Positions 61,239-64,000 of a stretch of 64,000 nucleotides of DNA are shown here, piece by piece. The stretch's first letter is position 1, and every line of letters begins with the position of its first letter. This DNA is from Mucilaginibacter dorajii. Lineage in GTDB: Bacteria; Bacteroidota; Bacteroidia; Sphingobacteriales; Sphingobacteriaceae. The stretch is from contig NZ_JANTYS010000021.1 in NCBI RefSeq assembly GCF_024808255.1, positions 1 through 64,000 of the forward strand, read 5' to 3'. Under the pieces are notes generated by a model. That model saw only the letters and a list, made by a program, of their open reading frames with translations. It was not told the DNA's origin and ran no database searches. The position numbers and the translations under genes were made by a program.

Positions 61239-62870
61239 ATGAAGAAATTTACAACATATAGGATCGTGTTTTCTATCACCCTGTTAACCGCTATGGTTTC
61301 AGCCTGTAAAAAACTCGATCTGGCGCCGGTAAATAAATTTACCGATTCCAATTTCTGGACAACTACCGAAAAAGCAAGCAGCGTGCTTAATACCGCTTAT
61401 TCACAAATGTTCCGCAGCGATTATTTCTTTTATAACGAGGGGATGTCCGATAACGCCTATAACGGTCGCGGTGATAACAACGGTGTTGCATCCCTTGCCG
61501 CCGGGACCTATGATGCATCATTGGGACGCGTTAAAGAGGAGTGGGATTATCATTATTCTGGTATAAAAACCTGTAATATATTTTTGGAGAATGTGGATAG
61601 GGTAACAGCAATGGATGCCACCCTTAAAAACAGGATGAAAGCCGAAGCAAGGTTTATTCGGGCCTTTCATTATTTTCAGCTGGCTATCTGGTTTGGCGAT
61701 GTACCATTATTTGATAAGGATATTTCTATTGATGATTCAAAAACTATAGCCCGCACACCAAGGGCGCAAGTGATTGATTTTGTGCTAAAGGAGCTTGATG
61801 CCGCTGCCGATGCATTGCCTATAAACACCGCCTATGCGGCCGCTGATAGAGGGCGTATTACCAAGGGAGCAGCTATTGCTCTTAAAGCAAGAGTATACCT
61901 ATATGATAGCCGTTGGCAGGATGTTGCCACTACGTGCGAAAAGCTGATGAACGATAATAGCAATGGTACCTATGGCTTATTCTCATCATACGAAGGTTTG
62001 TTTTTACCAGAAAACGAGTATAATAACGAGGTGATCCTTGATCTTGAATTTGTTCCTATCATTAAAACATACAACCAGTTTTTTGATTTTGCACCGTTGG
62101 CCGTTGGCGCACGCTTAAATGCCCTTGCTCCAACTCAGGAACTGGTAGATAGTTACCTGATGACAAATGGTAAAAAGATAAGCGATGCAGGATCTGGTTA
62201 TAATGAGGACAACCCTTATGTTAACCGTGACCCGCGCCTTACTAATACCGTTGTTTATAATCTTTATAAATGGAAAAAGCCTGATAACAGTGTAGTTACC
62301 ATTTACACGAAGCCCGGATCAGATCCCGGAACGGATAAACTTGATGAATATGCACCGGGTAAGGTAAGTTCGCCAACAGGCTACTACATCCGCAAATATT
62401 ACGATCCTACATCTGCCGTAAATTTTCAGTCGGGTTTAAATTTGATCATGATCCGTTATGCTGATGTGCTATTGATGTATGCCGAGGCCAAAAACGAGTT
62501 AGGCCAGTTAGATGGCGGCGTATGGGATAAAACTATCAAAGCGCTTCGTGCCCGTGCCGGTTTTACTGATGCCGCCGCGTTAAATTTTAGTGGCGTTGCT
62601 CAAGCCGATCTGCGTAACATAGTGCGCAATGAACGCCGCACCGAATTGGCGATGGAAGGTTTGCGCATATTTGATATCCGCCGTTGGAAAACCGCCGAGA
62701 CGGTATTAAACGGTTGGGCGCACGGTGCCAAATTTGGTCCGGCATCAGTAGATAATGGTTATATACGCGCTAACCAGCGAAGTTTTGACAAAAGCAAAGC
62801 TTATTTATGGCCTGTGCCACGGGATGAGCGTGCCGTCGACCCAAATCTTACACAAAACCCAGGTTGGTAG
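61239..62870 (+). CDS. SusD/RagB family lipoprotein
   Basis: A ~543-residue SusD protein. ATG 61239 opens the lipoprotein signal (MKKF..., C23 in VSAC); an in-frame TTG three codons earlier is less likely. Typical blocks: YHYSGIKTCNIFLENV, ARFIRAFHYFQLAIWFGDVPLFD, MIRYADVLLMYAEAKNEL, NERRTELAMEGLRIFDIRRW and the C-terminal TQNPGW. It is the surface partner of the SusC upstream and is followed after 40 bases by a SusE-type gene. Confidence 0.93.
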   Translation: MKKFTTYRIVFSITLLTAMVSACKKLDLAPVNKFTDSNFWTTTEKASSVLNTAYSQMFRSDYFFYNEGMSDNAYNGRGDNNGVASLAAGTYDASLGRVKEEWDYHYSGIKTCNIFLENVDRVTAMDATLKNRMKAEARFIRAFHYFQLAIWFGDVPLFDKDISIDDSKTIARTPRAQVIDFVLKELDAAADALPINTAYAAADRGRITKGAAIALKARVYLYDSRWQDVATTCEKLMNDNSNGTYGLFSSYEGLFLPENEYNNEVILDLEFVPIIKTYNQFFDFAPLAVGARLNALAPTQELVDSYLMTNGKKISDAGSGYNEDNPYVNRDPRLTNTVVYNLYKWKKPDNSVVTIYTKPGSDPGTDKLDEYAPGKVSSPTGYYIRKYYDPTSAVNFQSGLNLIMIRYADVLLMYAEAKNELGQLDGGVWDKTIKALRARAGFTDAAALNFSGVAQADLRNIVRNERRTELAMEGLRIFDIRRWKTAETVLNGWAHGAKFGPASVDNGYIRANQRSFDKSKAYLWPVPRDERAVDPNLTQNPGW

Positions 62871-62910
62871 TTCAATAATTATTTATAAAAAATTATAATC
62901 AATTAAGATC

Positions 62911-64000
62911 ATGAAAAAAATTACATTCTGCCTTGTGGCAGGCATATTGGCTTTGATCATTGTATCGGGCTGCAAAAAAGATAAAACCCTTAACCATACC
63001 CAAGTATCAGCTGTAAATAATTTTTTTGCCCCCGCTGACAATAAATTCATCAAGCTTGAACCGGCAACTGGTGCCGCATCGTTTGAATGGGAGCAGGCAT
63101 CGGCCGAAGACAATGGCCTGGTATTATATGAAGTTGCCTTCGATAAAGACGGCGGCAACTTTTCAAAGCCGATATATACTATGCCATCTGATGGTAACGG
63201 CTTATACAACAAGTTAACCATCTCCTACAAAGACTTAAATAAAATTGCCGATCTCGCGGGCATTCAGCCACAGGAAACCGGCAAATTGAAATGGACTGTG
63301 ATGTCGTCAAAAGGGATCAATGTTCAAAAAAGTAGCCTGTCACGGACCATTGAGGTTCAACGTGCTGCCGGTTTCAGCGAAATTCCTGCCGATTTATACA
63401 TCACCGGAACAGCTACCGAAGGCGGCGATGATTTAAGCAAAGCCGTGCACCTTAAACAAACAGCTACCGGAGTTTTTGAAGCTTATACTTCATTAAAAGC
63501 GGGTGCTTATCACTTTGTTGAACGTAATACAGGCACGCCTGCAGCTTATTCTATTGATGGTGTTAAGTTGTTAAAAGACGGAAGCACAACTGTAACCGGT
63601 GATACTAAGGTTGAAAAGATCGTGGTTGATTTTACCACCGCTTCTGCATCAATGACCCAGGTGGTATCTGTAGGATTATGGTTTGCCGCAGATAATAAGA
63701 TCTGGTTTAACCTGCCATATGTTGGCGGCAGCAGTTGGGAAATTGACAATGCATCCATTGTATTCCACCAGGAATCATGGGGGCGCGATGAACGATACAA
63801 ATTTATGTTTACCCTTAAAGATGCTGCCGGTACTACATCTACCCAATATTATGGCAGTACCAACTCCGATAATAATGCGGCTACAGCAGCAACAGCCGCT
63901 GCTTATTATTACATGGTGCCGGTTAACAGCTCGCAGTATGATTACTGCTTTAAATTTGATCACCGTGCCGATAATGGTAAAGCGGATATCAAAATCATCT
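62911..64000 (+). CDS. SusE-type surface lipoprotein, truncated by the window end
   Basis: An open frame starts at ATG 62911 and runs without stop to the last base (363 codons seen). The N-terminus is a lipoprotein signal (C21, VSGC). Residues ~30-150 resemble the SusE domain (LEPATGAASFEWEQAS, VLYEVAFDKDGGNFSKPIY, LKWTVMSSKG). Residues ~155-363 form further beta-rich units starting LYITGTATEGGDD, as in SusE/SusF starch-binding proteins. It would add glycan-binding capacity to the SusCD pair before it and suggests that this locus imports a glucan- or starch-like glycan, though that inference is weak. The rest of the gene and any hydrolases lie to the right. Confidence 0.82.
   Translation, partial: MKKITFCLVAGILALIIVSGCKKDKTLNHTQVSAVNNFFAPADNKFIKLEPATGAASFEWEQASAEDNGLVLYEVAFDKDGGNFSKPIYTMPSDGNGLYNKLTISYKDLNKIADLAGIQPQETGKLKWTVMSSKGINVQKSSLSRTIEVQRAAGFSEIPADLYITGTATEGGDDLSKAVHLKQTATGVFEAYTSLKAGAYHFVERNTGTPAAYSIDGVKLLKDGSTTVTGDTKVEKIVVDFTTASASMTQVVSVGLWFAADNKIWFNLPYVGGSSWEIDNASIVFHQESWGRDERYKFMFTLKDAAGTTSTQYYGSTNSDNNAATAATAAAYYYMVPVNSSQYDYCFKFDHRADNGKADIKII

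Noticed and set aside
1..64000. tRNA genes, prophage or integrative element
   Set aside because: No tRNA-like cloverleaf, integrase, phage structural gene or attachment-site duplication was recognised by reading.

Overview
The window is chromosomal DNA from a Bacteroidota bacterium, most likely Sphingobacteriaceae (Mucilaginibacter or Pedobacter type). The evidence is four SusC/RagA-SusD pairs, ECF sigma/FecR pairs, TAnnTTTG-type promoters, few Shine-Dalgarno sites, NPGW-ending SusD proteins and the family of intergenic palindromic repeats. The genus is inferred from gene content and style, not proven. No tRNA, CRISPR array, prophage or insertion sequence was found.

Layout. 1-85: the 3' tail of a 5S rRNA and its terminator, so an rRNA operon lies just to the left. 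360-2508: an aldo/keto reductase and a Crp/Fnr-type regulator. 2852-16472: a compact Wzx/Wzy-type surface polysaccharide locus (Wzi, SLBB export protein, Wzz, Wzx, UDP-galactopyranose mutase, three family 2 glycosyltransferases, Wzy-like protein, initiating phosphoglycosyltransferase); its middle part is visibly A+T-rich. 16473-17413: a pile of nested palindromic repeats. 17414-33672: a DUF4397 lipoprotein, an ECF sigma/FecR pair, two tandem SusCD pairs with a DUF1735 surface lipoprotein, and a Tat-exported Gfo/Idh/MocA oxidoreductase. 34147-38770: a divergent peptide deformylase and a haem-uptake unit (AraC regulator, HmuR-like receptor, HmuY).

38939-55601 reads as a phosphorus-scavenging island. 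A minus-strand operon encodes a SusCD pair, an alkaline-phosphatase-superfamily enzyme, a YncE-propeller/phosphoesterase fusion and a glycerophosphodiesterase. A PhnZ-like HD-domain mixed-valent diiron oxygenase and an XRE-cupin regulator follow. A plus-strand operon encodes a DUF5690 transporter, a TIGR03364-type FAD oxidoreductase (a family tied to aminophosphonate catabolism) and a phosphocholine-specific phospholipase C. The two operons share a 47-bp control module at fixed spacing. It joins PhoB-type direct repeats with an 11-bp period (TTAACA-like) to a palindrome based on AAAGTTTAGCA; a diverged copy of the palindrome overlaps the regulator's own promoter. This candidate regulon, phosphate starvation plus a dedicated XRE-cupin sensor over an organophosphate/aminophosphonate uptake and mineralisation system, is the most interesting feature of the window.

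55984-64000: a second ECF sigma/FecR/SusC(STN)/SusD locus ending in a SusE-type lipoprotein cut by the window edge. The intergenic DNA holds many palindromic repeats, including a diverged pair in opposite orientation at 1584-1741 and 55741-55901.
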